From Archangium lansingense (GTDB taxonomy: Bacteria; Myxococcota; Myxococcia; Myxococcales; Myxococcaceae): a stretch of 64,000 bases of DNA. The stretch is from positions 2,852,001-2,916,000 of the forward strand of contig NZ_JAPNKA010000001.1 of NCBI RefSeq assembly GCF_026626635.1, written 5' to 3'. Of this stretch, positions 1 through 10,032 are shown in pieces. The notes under the pieces were generated by a model, which ran no database searches, was not told the DNA's origin, and was given only the letters and a program-made list of their open reading frames with translations. Position 1 is the stretch's first letter, and every line of letters begins with the position of its first letter. The position numbers were made by a program, and so were the translations under genes.

Positions 1-2
1 CT

Positions 3-260
3 GACACCAGCATGCTCGGCCTGGAGTTTGACCGGGGCACAGGCGAGGGCATCCTGTGCATGACGCTCGGTCATGCCGGGGGACTCATGAACGCCAACCT
101 GACGACAATGAAGCCGATGTCGACCTCACCAGATGCCACGGTGACAACGCTCTTCCTCCGACCGACGTTCGGTATCACCGTGCAGAGCAACACGCTGTCC
201 GTCTCAGTGAGGGCGCGCCCGGAGGGCATCCGCGCGACGCGCCCCGCAGCTCGCGGTTGA
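3..260 (+). CDS. possible 3' end of an unidentified gene (truncated by window start)
   Basis: An open frame runs from the first bases of the window to a TGA at 258-260. It could be the last ~85 codons of a gene that starts before the window. The peptide has a plausible mixed composition but shows no motif I recognise, and the last third is rich in Arg, Pro and Ala, as expected of non-coding GC-rich frames. The glmU promoter-like -35 element overlaps its stop codon. It may be chance. Confidence 0.25.
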   Translation, partial: DTSMLGLEFDRGTGEGILCMTLGHAGGLMNANLTTMKPMSTSPDATVTTLFLRPTFGITVQSNTLSVSVRARPEGIRATRPAARG

Positions 261-286
261 CGCGCCGCTTTCGCGTCCCTAGTAAT
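257..286 (+). promoter_or_regulatory. sigma-70-like promoter of glmU, possibly giving a leaderless mRNA
   Basis: TTGACG at 257-262 matches five of six -35 consensus bases. It is followed after 18 bases by AGTAAT at 281-286, which matches four of six -10 bases. Transcription would begin about 293-295, at the glmU ATG (295). No Shine-Dalgarno sequence precedes that ATG, which fits a leaderless message. Confidence 0.45.
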
Positions 287-294
287 CGCCGCTT

Positions 295-1731
295 ATGACA
301 GCTCCTTTGGCGGCGGTGGTGTTGTGCGCGGGCAAGGGCACGCGGATGAAGTCGGAGAAGGCCAAGGTCCTTCACCCCATCCTCGGCAAGCCCATCTGTG
401 CCTATCCCCTCATGCGAGCGCTGGAACTGGGCGCCTCTCCCGTGGTGCCGGTGGTGGGTCACCAGGCCAGCGAGGTGGAGCGCTCCATCCGCTCGCATTT
501 CCCCACGGCGCCCCTGCGCTTCGCGCTCCAGAAGGAGCAGCGGGGCACGGCGGACGCGGTGCGCTCAGCGGAAGAGTCCCTGAAGGACTTCAGCGGGCGC
601 GTTCTCATTCTCTACGGTGACGTGCCGCTGGTGCGCCGCGAGACGCTCGAGGCACTGAGCGCCGCGCACCAGAAGAGCGGCGGCGTGCTGTCCCTGGTGT
701 CCACCTCGCCGGCCGATCCCACCGGCTACGGCCGCGTCATCCGCGAGATGGGCAAGGTGGTGCGCATCGTCGAGCACAAGGACGCCACGCCCGAGCAGCG
801 TCAGGTGCGTGAGTGCAACGCCGGCATCTACCTGGTGGAGTCCTCCTTCCTGTGGAAGGCGCTGGCCAACATTCGCAGCGCGAACGCGCAGGGCGAGTTC
901 TATCTGACGGACCTGGTGGAGATGGCCGCGGCCCAGGGCCCGGTGGGCTCCATCGACGCCGAGTTCGGTGAGACGGCCGGCGTGAACGACCGGGTGGAGC
1001 TGGCGGCGCGCGGGAAGGAGCTCCAGGCGCGCCTCAACACCTGGCACATGCGCAACGGCGTCACCCTGGCGGACCCGGCCACCACGTACATCGAGGAGGG
1101 CGTGGTCATCGGGGCGGACACGGAGCTTGCCCCCATGGTGACGCTGTCGGGCGCCACGGTGGTTGGCCGCAACGTCACCATCGGACAGGGCAGCGTCCTG
1201 CACGCCTCCTCGGTGGCTGACGGGACGACCATCAAGCCGTACACCGTGCTGGAGGAGGCCCGGGTGGGCGAGCGCTGCATCCTCGGCCCGTTCTCCCGGC
1301 TGCGGCCCGGCACGGACCTCGCGGAAGAGGTGCACCTGGGCAACTTCGTGGAGACGAAGAAGGCCCGCCTCGGCCGCGGCTCCAAGGCCAACCACCTGGC
1401 CTACCTGGGCGACGCGAAGATTGGCTCCGGGGTCAACGTGGGCGCCGGCACCATCACCTGCAATTACGACGGGGTGAACAAGCACCTCACCGAGCTGGGC
1501 GATGGCGTCTTCATCGGCTCGGACACCCAGCTCGTGGCCCCTGTGAAAGTCGGGGATGGTGCGTATGTCGGCGCGGGCTCCACGGTGACGAAAGATGTGC
1601 CTCCTGGGAGCCTCGCTGTGTCACGCACGCCACAGGTCAACATGGAAGGCTGGGTGGAGAGGAAGAAGGCACGCATGGCCAAGTCCGCGGAAGCAGGCCC
1701 GTCCAAGTCGGGCAAGGCCTCCGGGGGCTAA
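295..1731 (+). CDS. glmU: bifunctional N-acetylglucosamine-1-phosphate uridyltransferase / glucosamine-1-phosphate acetyltransferase
   Basis: GlmU acetylates glucosamine-1-phosphate and then couples it to UTP, giving UDP-GlcNAc for peptidoglycan and outer-membrane glycolipids in the cytoplasm. The N-terminal nucleotidyltransferase domain carries the signature [11 protein letters not shown] at residues 10-20 with a following Lys. From about residue 260 the protein turns into left-handed beta-helix hexapeptide repeats, including the conserved acetyltransferase stretches around [11 protein letters not shown] and [11 protein letters not shown]. At 478 residues it is slightly longer than the E. 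coli enzyme because of a Lys/Ser-rich tail. The start is ATG 295 without a Shine-Dalgarno. It is followed 108 bases later by glmS, the preceding pathway step. Confidence 0.97.
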   Translation: MTAPLAAVVLCAGKGTRMKSEKAKVLHPILGKPICAYPLMRALELGASPVVPVVGHQASEVERSIRSHFPTAPLRFALQKEQRGTADAVRSAEESLKDFSGRVLILYGDVPLVRRETLEALSAAHQKSGGVLSLVSTSPADPTGYGRVIREMGKVVRIVEHKDATPEQRQVRECNAGIYLVESSFLWKALANIRSANAQGEFYLTDLVEMAAAQGPVGSIDAEFGETAGVNDRVELAARGKELQARLNTWHMRNGVTLADPATTYIEEGVVIGADTELAPMVTLSGATVVGRNVTIGQGSVLHASSVADGTTIKPYTVLEEARVGERCILGPFSRLRPGTDLAEEVHLGNFVETKKARLGRGSKANHLAYLGDAKIGSGVNVGAGTITCNYDGVNKHLTELGDGVFIGSDTQLVAPVKVGDGAYVGAGSTVTKDVPPGSLAVSRTPQVNMEGWVERKKARMAKSAEAGPSKSGKASGG

Positions 1732-1756
1732 CGGGCCCGAGTTTTGCTTGTCATCA

Positions 1757-1774
1757 GGGCGACAGGTGTCGCCC
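1757..1774. promoter_or_regulatory. perfect palindrome between glmU and glmS
   Basis: GGGCGACAGGTGTCGCCC consists of two 8-base arms around a 2-base spacer. A second inverted repeat lies at 1792-1813 (CCCCGGA / TCCGGGG, 8-base loop). The pair sits in the 108-base gap upstream of glmS. They could be operator or leader structures; neither is followed by a T-run, so neither is a typical terminator. Confidence 0.4.
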
Positions 1775-1839
1775 GATGTGGGTGGAGATGCCCCCGGAAT
1801 TTGCAATCCGGGGTTCGGGCGTGAGAGAGGACGGACAAC

Positions 1840-3675
<1,836 letters not shown>

Positions 3676-3716
3676 TCCGCCGCGCTCCCGGGGGCCTGCT
3701 TCCGGCCCTCTCCCAC

Positions 3717-3757
3717 GCCCGGGGAGGCCTCTTCGCGAGGTCCCCGGGCGTTTTCAT
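3717..3757. terminator. terminator between convergent glmS and nrdB
   Basis: GCCCGGGGA pairs with TCCCCGGGC, and the inner CCTC/GAGG pairs close a TTCG tetraloop. The stem is followed by GTTTTC on the glmS strand. It lies in the 94-base gap between the two converging genes. Confidence 0.85.
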
Positions 3758-3769
3758 TTCAGAGTGCTG

Positions 3770-4879
3770 TCAGAAGGCCGCGTCGAAGGTGACCTCTCCC
3801 ACGACACCGACCTGGTACGCCGAGACGCGGCGCTCGAAGAAGTTCGCCAGCTCCTGCACGTCCTGCAGGTCCATGAAGCCGAACGGGTTCTTCGCGCCGT
3901 AGCGCTTCGGCAGGTCCAGCATCACCAGCCGCTGATCGGCGACGAACTCCAGGTACTGCCTCATCTCGTGCACCGAGAGCCCGGCGACCCCCAGCCCCAG
4001 GATGTCCTCGGCGAACTGGAGCTCGCACGCCACCGCCTCCTCCAGCATGGTGACGACCTCTCGCTCCATCTCCGCGTCGAAGAGGCCGGGCTCCTCGCGG
4101 CGTACGGTCTTCACCACATCGAAGGCGAAGGCCATGTGCGCGCTCTCGTCGCGGAAGACCCAGTTCGTCCCGGCCGCCAGTCCGTGCAGCAGCCCCCGCG
4201 AGCGCAGGAAGTACACGTAGGCGAAGGCCGCGAAGAAGAAGAGCCCCTCGATGCAGGCCGCGAAGCAGATGAGGTTCAGGAGGAACTTGCGCCGCTGCTC
4301 CCGTGTCTCCAGCCGCTCGAGCTCACCGATGGAGTCCATCCACTTGAAGCAGAACTCCGCCTTCTTGCGGATGCTCGGGATGGTGTCGATCGCCGCGAAG
4401 GCCGTGGCCCGCTCGGCTGGGTCCGGCACGTACGTGTCGAGCAGCGTGAGGTAGAACTGCACATGCAGTGCCTCCTCGTAGAGCTGCCGGGACAGGTACA
4501 TGCGCGCCTCGGGCGCGTTCACGTGCTTGTAGAGGTTCAGCACGAGGTTGTTCGCCACGATGGAGTCGCCCGTCGCGAAGAAGGCCACGAGGCGCTGGAT
4601 GAGGTGACGGTCCGCTGCCGTCATCTTCGAGCGCAGGTCCCCCACGTCCGTCGAGAAGTCCACCTCCTCCACCGTCCAGGTGTTCTTGATGGCGTTGCGG
4701 TACATCTCGAAGAACACCGGGTACTGCATCGGCCGGAGCGTGAGGTTCAGGCCCGGATCGAGCAGGCGCGCTCCCGTCTTGGGCATCGCGTGCGAGGCCT
4801 TGTTGGGCGCTGCCTTGGAGGTCTCGTGCACCGGCGGGAGGTTCATCGGGGTCCAGCTCTCGTTCATGGGGGCACTCAC
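3770..4879 (-). CDS. nrdB: class I ribonucleotide reductase, small (radical) subunit
   Basis: R2 subunit: it holds the di-iron centre and tyrosyl radical used by NrdA to reduce ribonucleotides to deoxyribonucleotides. Visible ligands and radical residue follow the E. coli spacing: GDS (Asp105), then E136-ALH139-VQF-Y143, where Y143 corresponds to the radical tyrosine, and a later DESAHMAF with Glu and His. Length is 369 residues. I place the start at GTG 4879, which overlaps the nrdA stop as GTGA and has GAGG seven bases upstream; an in-frame ATG at 4867 lacks a Shine-Dalgarno. Translation is therefore probably coupled to nrdA. It is under the cobalamin riboswitch of the same transcript. Confidence 0.95.
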   Translation of the reverse strand: MSAPMNESWTPMNLPPVHETSKAAPNKASHAMPKTGARLLDPGLNLTLRPMQYPVFFEMYRNAIKNTWTVEEVDFSTDVGDLRSKMTAADRHLIQRLVAFFATGDSIVANNLVLNLYKHVNAPEARMYLSRQLYEEALHVQFYLTLLDTYVPDPAERATAFAAIDTIPSIRKKAEFCFKWMDSIGELERLETREQRRKFLLNLICFAACIEGLFFFAAFAYVYFLRSRGLLHGLAAGTNWVFRDESAHMAFAFDVVKTVRREEPGLFDAEMEREVVTMLEEAVACELQFAEDILGLGVAGLSVHEMRQYLEFVADQRLVMLDLPKRYGAKNPFGFMDLQDVQELANFFERRVSAYQVGVVGEVTFDAAF

Positions 4880-7299
4880 TGGCAGGCCTCGCAGGCTTCG
4901 GGGTTCTCGAGAGAGCAGGCAACGGCCTCCGTGTCGGTGGGCTTCGGCTCCGCCCGGAGGACCTCGTGGCCGTTCGGCTTGACGTCCGTGTTGCCGCGGG
5001 CCGCGTCCACCGTGGCCTTCGCGATGCGCGTGGCTGGCCGCGAGCGCAGGTAGTAGGTCGTCTTCAGCCCCTTCTTCCACGCGTACATGTACATGGAGCT
5101 GAGCTGGCCGATGTTCGGCGACTCCATGAACAGGTTGAGCGACTGGCTCTGGTCGATGAAGGCACCCCGGTCCGCCGCCATGTCGATGAGCGAGCGCATG
5201 GGCAGCTCCCACGCCGTGCGGTAGATGGCCCGCACGTCAGCGGGAATCTCCTCGAGCGACTGGATGGAGCCCTCGGCGAGCTTGATGCGGGCCCGCATGT
5301 CCTCGTTCCAGCGCCCGAGCGTCTTCAGCTCCTCGACGAGGTAGCGGTTGACCTGGAGGAAGTCTCCCGAGAGCGTCTCGCGCTTGAAGAGGTTGGACAC
5401 CTGCGGCTCGATGCACTCGTAGCAGCCCGCGATGGACGCGATGGTCGCCGTCGGCGCAATGGCGATCAGCAGCGAGTTGCGCAGGCCCACCTGCCGGACC
5501 CGGGTACGCAGCGTGTCCCAGCGCGCCGTGTCCTCGGGGACGACGTTCCACGCGTCGAACTGGAGCTCACCGCGTGCGGCCCGCGTCTCGGGGAAGGACG
5601 GGTGAGCACCGCGCTCGGCCGCCAGCTCCGCCGAGGTGGAGAGGGTGTGGAAGTAGATCTCCTCGGAGATCTTCCGCGAGATGGCCCGGGCCTCGGCGCT
5701 GTCGAAGGGCAGGCGCATCTGGAAGAACACGTCCTGCAGGCCCATGATGCCCAGGCCGATCGGGCGCCAGCGGAGGTTCGAGTCCTTCGCCGTGGAGATG
5801 GGGTAGTAGTTCAGGTCGATCACCCGATCCAACTGCCGCACCGCCGTCCGCACCGTCTGCGCGAGCTTGCCCCAGTCGAAGGACACCCGGCCGCTCTCGT
5901 CCACCGACGTGTGCCGCGAGAGGTTGATGGAGCCGAGGTTGCAGACGGCCGTCTCGTCCCGCGACGTCACCTCGAGAATCTCCGTGCAGAGATTCGACAG
6001 GTGGACGACCCGGCCCGGCAGCGCTGTCTGGTTGCAGGCCCGGTTCGACTTGTCCTTGAACGTCATCCAGCCGTTCCCGGTCTGAGCCAGCGTCCGCATC
6101 ATGCGCGCGTACAGCTCCCGCGCCTTCATCGTCTTGAGCGCCAGGCCCTGCTGCTCCGCCCTCTCGTAGGCGCGCTCGAACTCCTCGCCATAGAGGTCCG
6201 TGAGGTGCGGCACCGTCTTCGGGTCGAAGAGGGACCAGAACCCGTCCGCCTCCACGCGCCTCATGAAGAGGTCCGGAATCCAGTTCGCGAGGTTCAGGTT
6301 GTGCGTGCGCCGCGCCTCGTCGCCGGTGTTGTCGCGCAGCTCCAGGAACTCCTCCAGGTCCGCGTGCCACGTCTCCAGGTACACGCAGCAGGCGCCCTTG
6401 CGCTTCCCGCCCTGGTTCACCGCCGCCACCGAAGCATCCAGCGTCTTCAGCCACGGGACGATGCCGTTGCTGTGCCCGTTCGTGCTCCCGATGAGCGAGC
6501 CGCGCGAGCGGACCCGGTGGTACGCGAGGCCAATGCCTCCCGAGAACTTCGAGAGCAGCGCGACGTCGGTGTAGCGCTGGTAGATGCTCTCCAGCTCGTC
6601 CCCGGGCGAGTCGAGCAGGAAGCAGGACGAGAGCTGCTCGTGGCACGTGCCGGAGTTGAAGAGGGTGGGGGAGCTCGGCACGTACTCGAGCATCGAGAAG
6701 AGTCGGTAGAGCTCGAGCGCCTCGGGCACCGTCTCTCCCAGCGCCACCGCGATGCGCATGAAGAAGTGCTGGGGCGTCTCGAGCACCTCGCGCGTCTTCG
6801 GGTGCTTGAGCAGGTAGCGGTCATAGACCGTCCGCAGCCCGAAGTACTCGAAGAGCCGGTTGCGCGAGGGCTCAATCGTGTCGTTCAGCTTGCGCGCATG
6901 TGTCGAGACCATCCGAGCCACGCGCTCGTTCACGAGGCCAACCCGGTGGGCAGCGGCGATCGACTGCGAGAAGGAGTGGATCTCCTGCCCGGAGACCTCC
7001 TTGTCGATGTACGTCGCGAGCAGCCGTGCCGCGAGCCTGGCGTACTCGGGCTCCTCCAGCGTCAGCGAGGCCGCGGTCTGAATGGAGAGCTGGTCGAGCT
7101 CCTGCGTCGAGGCACCGTCATAGAGTCCGGCGATCGTCTTCGTCGCCACGCGGATGGCATCGACCTGGCGCAGCCCGTCGCAACAGCGGCTGATTGCCCG
7201 GACGATCTTGTTCAGGTCCGCGCCTTCAAGCTCCCCGCTGCGCTTGCGCACCCTCATGGTGGTGGGCGGCGTGGACGTGGTGTGGGTTCCGTTCAGCAT
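4876..7299 (-). CDS. nrdA: class I ribonucleoside-diphosphate reductase, large subunit
   Basis: The catalytic R1 subunit. An ATP-cone starts near residue 15 (RVRKRSGELEGADLNKI), implying allosteric control of activity by dATP/ATP. Active-site features are visible: NSGTCHEQLSSCF, the N-L-C-T-E motif, the conserved SIAGCYECIEP region, the tyrosine pair in KTTYYLR, and C-terminal redox cysteines in ACEACQ that are reduced by thioredoxin or glutaredoxin. Length is 807 residues. ATG 7299 is chosen because GGAGGAGGAG lies just upstream; the frame continues further upstream only as non-coding leader. It is expressed from a long leader containing a cobalamin riboswitch, and the overlapping nrdB follows. 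Confidence 0.96.
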   Translation of the reverse strand: MLNGTHTTSTPPTTMRVRKRSGELEGADLNKIVRAISRCCDGLRQVDAIRVATKTIAGLYDGASTQELDQLSIQTAASLTLEEPEYARLAARLLATYIDKEVSGQEIHSFSQSIAAAHRVGLVNERVARMVSTHARKLNDTIEPSRNRLFEYFGLRTVYDRYLLKHPKTREVLETPQHFFMRIAVALGETVPEALELYRLFSMLEYVPSSPTLFNSGTCHEQLSSCFLLDSPGDELESIYQRYTDVALLSKFSGGIGLAYHRVRSRGSLIGSTNGHSNGIVPWLKTLDASVAAVNQGGKRKGACCVYLETWHADLEEFLELRDNTGDEARRTHNLNLANWIPDLFMRRVEADGFWSLFDPKTVPHLTDLYGEEFERAYERAEQQGLALKTMKARELYARMMRTLAQTGNGWMTFKDKSNRACNQTALPGRVVHLSNLCTEILEVTSRDETAVCNLGSINLSRHTSVDESGRVSFDWGKLAQTVRTAVRQLDRVIDLNYYPISTAKDSNLRWRPIGLGIMGLQDVFFQMRLPFDSAEARAISRKISEEIYFHTLSTSAELAAERGAHPSFPETRAARGELQFDAWNVVPEDTARWDTLRTRVRQVGLRNSLLIAIAPTATIASIAGCYECIEPQVSNLFKRETLSGDFLQVNRYLVEELKTLGRWNEDMRARIKLAEGSIQSLEEIPADVRAIYRTAWELPMRSLIDMAADRGAFIDQSQSLNLFMESPNIGQLSSMYMYAWKKGLKTTYYLRSRPATRIAKATVDAARGNTDVKPNGHEVLRAEPKPTDTEAVACSLENPEACEACQ

Positions 7300-7354
7300 G
7301 CTCCTCCTCCTCCGTTCGCGACCACGTGGAACCGCGGAGGAAAAGGTCTGCCTG

Positions 7355-7370
7355 TGTCGCGAGCGCGACA
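7355..7370. promoter_or_regulatory. perfect 16-base palindrome in the nrdA leader
   Basis: TGTCGCGAGCGCGACA has two 7-base arms around AG and lies about 55 bases upstream of the nrdA ATG, between the riboswitch and the start codon. On the nrd strand a TTTT run begins ten bases after the hairpin, too far for a standard terminator. It may be a repressor site or part of the riboswitch expression platform. Confidence 0.4.
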
Positions 7371-7532
7371 TGCGATGACTCGCCAGGCCGACCCTCGCCC
7401 CCTCGGGCGACTGGAGCACCACAGGAGGAGAGGGGACGGGCCGAGCGTCCACGGGGAACCCGTGACGCACGGAACCTCCCGCCTCCCCACGAGGCGTCCA
7501 GGTCGATCCGCCCCGGATTTCTCCCAGAGGCA

Positions 7533-7708
7533 GGTGCTGGCAGGTCTTCGGGCTCGCGAGCCCCCGGCTCATCGCCGGCTCCTACTACCGTCCCCTTCCC
7601 AGCCTCTCGGCCAGTGTGTGTGGACGGGTTCGTTCTCGCTTACCGCTGCGGGGCAGCTCCGGATTCAAACCGGATTCCCTTTCAAGCCCGAGCCGAGACT
7701 CGGGCACC
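7533..7708 (-). ncRNA. cobalamin (B12) riboswitch upstream of nrdAB
   Basis: Read on the minus strand, the sequence shows the conserved core of the cobalamin aptamer: GAATCCGGAGCTGCCCCGCA (the B12-box type core) at about 7645-7664, then GGTAAG, a GGCCGAGAGGCTGGGAAGG-like segment, and the closing AGACCTGCC near 7541-7549. The outer helix pairs GGTGC (7704-7708 complement) with GCACC (7533-7537 complement). Such riboswitches normally reduce expression when adenosylcobalamin is present. Upstream of a B12-independent reductase this suggests that a B12-dependent enzyme takes over when the cofactor is available. The expression platform is not resolved. Confidence 0.9.
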
Positions 7709-7809
7709 AGCGACGCGCGCCACCGTAAGGGGGGCCCCGCGGGCTGTCAAAGGATCAGTACCGCCGCCCTCGGACCATTCGTTGTCCTTCGTGCGGTCTC
7801 GCTTCTGGA

Positions 7810-8772
7810 CTACCTTGGGTTGCTCTTCTCTCGTTCCCACAGTGCTAGAGAGAGCGCCTGCTGAAGGCTGGCCTGCACCTCGCGCGGGCTGAAGGGCTGG
7901 CCCGTGTCCAGCGCCCAGGCCAGCAGTGCTCCCGCGAACTCGCCCGCCGTGCGGTAGCGCTGGTTCACATCCGGTGCCAGGGACTTGCGCACGATGGCCG
8001 CGAGCCGCTTGTCCAGCGTGTCCGGCAGGCTCAGCTTCGCCGCGCGGATGGCCGCCATCACCACCTCGGGGTCGTCGCTGTCGCGCTCGAAGGGGTGGAC
8101 GCCCAGCACCAGCTCGTGCAGGACGATGCCCATCGAGAAGAGATCCGAGGCCAGCGTCACCGAGTCCCCGCGCGTCTGCTCCGGCGACAGGTAGTGCAGC
8201 TTGCCCGCCGTCACTCCGTCCTCGGGGCCCAGGTCCAGCCCACGCGCCTTGGCCACTCCGAAGTCGCCGAGCTTCACCTCGCACTGTCCGGAGAAGAAGA
8301 TGTTGGAGGGATTCACGTCCCCATGGACGAGCTCCAAAGGCCGGCCGCTGCGCGTGCGCGCCTGGTGGAAGTAGGCCAGCGCCCGCAGCACCTCGGTGCA
8401 CACGTGGACACCCGCCGCCACCGGGATGCTCTGCCCCTGCCGGTGGTGTGCCTGGAGCAGCCCCTCCAGGTCTCCGCCTACCAGGAACTCCATGGCGATG
8501 AAGTAGCGCCCGAAGGCCTCGCCAATCTCCAGCCGGCGCACCAGGTTGGGGTGCTCCAGCAGGCCCATCAAATCCGCCTCGTCGGCGAAGGACTCGGCGG
8601 CGACGTCCTTGCGCATCAGCTTCAGCGCCACCTTGAAGGGAGTCCCCTTTTCGTCCTTCGCCTCTCCGAGGAACACCTCCGCCATACCCCCCGAGCCCAG
8701 GCGCGAGCGGAGCACGTAGCGCCCGAAGCGGCGCGAGGGGATTTCCACGGTCTTGGACGGGGCAGGCTGCAC
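7810..8772 (-). CDS. serine/threonine protein kinase
   Basis: An Hanks-type kinase of about 320 residues consisting almost only of the catalytic domain; no transmembrane helix or sensor domain is visible. It has the glycine loop GSGGMAEVF, the ATP-binding lysine in VALKLM, the catalytic loop HGDVNPSN (HGD in place of the usual HRD, with Asp and Asn kept), the Mg-binding DFG in LGDFGVAKA and the APE-like SPEQTRGD. The first third contains the ATP site and the last ~60 residues are an Ala/Leu-rich helical tail. The start is probably GTG 8772, 11 bases after the preceding gene's stop, so it belongs to the sigma/anti-sigma operon and may phosphorylate one of those products (inference). Confidence 0.88.
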   Translation of the reverse strand: MQPAPSKTVEIPSRRFGRYVLRSRLGSGGMAEVFLGEAKDEKGTPFKVALKLMRKDVAAESFADEADLMGLLEHPNLVRRLEIGEAFGRYFIAMEFLVGGDLEGLLQAHHRQGQSIPVAAGVHVCTEVLRALAYFHQARTRSGRPLELVHGDVNPSNIFFSGQCEVKLGDFGVAKARGLDLGPEDGVTAGKLHYLSPEQTRGDSVTLASDLFSMGIVLHELVLGVHPFERDSDDPEVVMAAIRAAKLSLPDTLDKRLAAIVRKSLAPDVNQRYRTAGEFAGALLAWALDTGQPFSPREVQASLQQALSLALWEREKSNPR

Positions 8773-8783
8773 GGTGCGCCAGT

Positions 8784-9032
8784 CTACTCCTCTTGGCTCA
8801 ACTCCAGCAGCAGGTCCAGGTCCTCCACCGCGTCCATGCTCTCCAACAGTTCGAGATTCTCCACCACCTCCTTGTCCTCCTCGGACAGCTCCGGCGTCGT
8901 GTCCCGGGGGGCCGGGGCCTTCTGGCTCGTGGGAGGAGGGGGTTGCTTGGGGGGCGGAGGTGGGGGCTCGGCGGCCGCGGCCGTTCCGGAGGCCAGGACG
9001 GCGGCCAGCAGCAGCGCGTGGCGCCAACTCAT
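8784..9032 (-). CDS. small secreted acidic protein of the sigma-factor operon
   Basis: I do not recognise this 82-residue protein. It has a signal peptide (positively charged start, a Leu/Ala/Val core, cleavage likely after the GTAAA region), a Pro-rich segment (PPPPPPKQPPPP) and a strongly acidic tail rich in Glu, Asp and Leu ending LLLELSQEE. The ATG at 9032 overlaps the stop of the DUF3106 gene as ATGA, so the two are translationally coupled. The tail resembles the acidic C-terminal end of the neighbouring anti-sigma protein (LELAMNLEVVEDYD), which may mean a shared partner such as the basic DUF3106 protein between them. Confidence 0.7.
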   Translation of the reverse strand: MSWRHALLLAAVLASGTAAAAEPPPPPPKQPPPPTSQKAPAPRDTTPELSEEDKEVVENLELLESMDAVEDLDLLLELSQEE

Positions 9033-9565
9033 CGCCGCCGCCTCTCGCGCATCCGCTCGCGCATCTGCTCGCGCTGCTCGGGCGTCATCTGCCGCCAGCG
9101 GCGCATGTTCTCCATCATCTGCTCGCGCCGCTCCGGGTGCGCGCGCAGGTACGCCCGCACCCGCTGGCGCACCTCCGCCTTGCGCTCGGGGCTCATCCCA
9201 CGGAACTCGCGGAAGCGCTCGCGCAGTTGGTTGCGCTCCTCGGGCGTCAGCCGCTGGAACTCGCGCAGGTTGGCCCGGACGCGCTCGCGCTCCTCCTGCG
9301 GCATCTGCCTCCAGCGCTCCAGGTTGCCCTTGATGCGCTCGCGCTCCTCCGGCGGCATCGCCTTGAGCTCGCGCAGCTTCGCCCGCAGGGCTTCCTTCTG
9401 CTCGGGGGAGAGCTGCTGGAAGCGCTCGGCCGCCGTCTGGGGCCGCTGCGGCTCCTGCTGCTTCGGGGGCTCCGGCTGCTGGGGCTCCTGCGCTCGACCC
9501 GCTCCGCCCAGGAGCAGCGCCACCAGCATGCCCGTTCGTGCCAGGTTGCTCCGGCCCATCATCAC
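9029..9565 (-). CDS. DUF3106-type repeat protein, secreted
   Basis: A 178-residue exported protein. The N-terminus is a short signal peptide (LARTGMLVALLLGGAGRAQ), followed by a Gln/Pro-rich linker and about seven repeats of ~21 residues of the type LTPEERNQLRERFREFRGM. The repeats are extremely Arg/Glu/Gln-rich and predicted helical, typical of DUF3106; they resemble the helical LxxxQ-type periplasmic stress sensors. The start GTG 9565 overlaps the anti-sigma stop as GTGA. Its position between an anti-sigma factor and a kinase suggests that it is the extracytoplasmic sensor or modulator of the system (inference). Confidence 0.8.
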   Translation of the reverse strand: MMMGRSNLARTGMLVALLLGGAGRAQEPQQPEPPKQQEPQRPQTAAERFQQLSPEQKEALRAKLRELKAMPPEERERIKGNLERWRQMPQEERERVRANLREFQRLTPEERNQLRERFREFRGMSPERKAEVRQRVRAYLRAHPERREQMMENMRRWRQMTPEQREQMRERMRERRRR

Positions 9566-10032
9566 TGCACCTCCAGCTCATGGAGGTTCGCAATCACCTC
9601 CAGGTCTTCGCCATTCTCCAGGCCGACGACGTCGTAGTCCTCGACCACTTCCAGATTCATCGCCAGCTCCAGCGTGCCCGCGTCCGCCTCGTCCAGGGCG
9701 GGTTCGCTCGGAGCAGTGGTGTAGAGCGCCAACCCCGCCACCGCCGCCAGTCCCGCCGCCGGCACCAGCACCGAGGGCTTCAGCAGCGCCCTCAGCCGCT
9801 CGCCCAGGGTCGGCGGCAGCGCGTCGATCTTCGCCAGCACCTCGCGCCGCGTGGACGGCGAGGGCGTGAACTCGGGCAGCTCCGCCATTCGCGCCACCGT
9901 GCGCCGCAGCAGTGCCTCCGTCCCCTGGCACCCCGCGCAGCCTCCCAGGTGCGCCTCCACCTCGGCGCGTCGCGCGGGCGGCAGCTCCCCGTCGACGTAC
10001 GCCGTCAGGTCTTCCTCGAATGGACAACTCAT
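9562..10032 (-). CDS. membrane-anchored zinc-finger anti-sigma factor
   Basis: This 156-residue protein opens with a cytoplasmic anti-sigma domain (SCPFEEDLTAYVDGEL...) and the HxxxCxxC zinc motif in AHLGGCAGC at about residues 28-36. One membrane helix follows near residues 90-108 (SVLVPAAGLAAVAGLAL), then an acidic periplasmic tail with many Asp and Glu. This is the ZAS-type arrangement that holds an ECF sigma factor at the membrane. The ATG at 10032 overlaps the sigma stop as ATGA, ensuring equal production of the two binding partners. Confidence 0.9.
   Translation of the reverse strand: MSCPFEEDLTAYVDGELPPARRAEVEAHLGGCAGCQGTEALLRRTVARMAELPEFTPSPSTRREVLAKIDALPPTLGERLRALLKPSVLVPAAGLAAVAGLALYTTAPSEPALDEADAGTLELAMNLEVVEDYDVVGLENGEDLEVIANLHELEVQ

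Noticed and set aside
1732..1839. glmS ribozyme in the glmU-glmS gap
   Set aside because: The gap is only 108 bases and lacks the conserved core sequence; the ribozyme is typical of Gram-positive bacteria.
7355..7370. NrdR box upstream of nrdA
   Set aside because: NrdR boxes are AT-rich (ACACWATATATWGTGT type) and come in pairs; this palindrome is GC-rich and single.
4966..7728. 920-codon frame antisense to nrdA
   Set aside because: Arg/Val/His-rich composition, no motifs, and it lies wholly over nrdA and its riboswitch leader.
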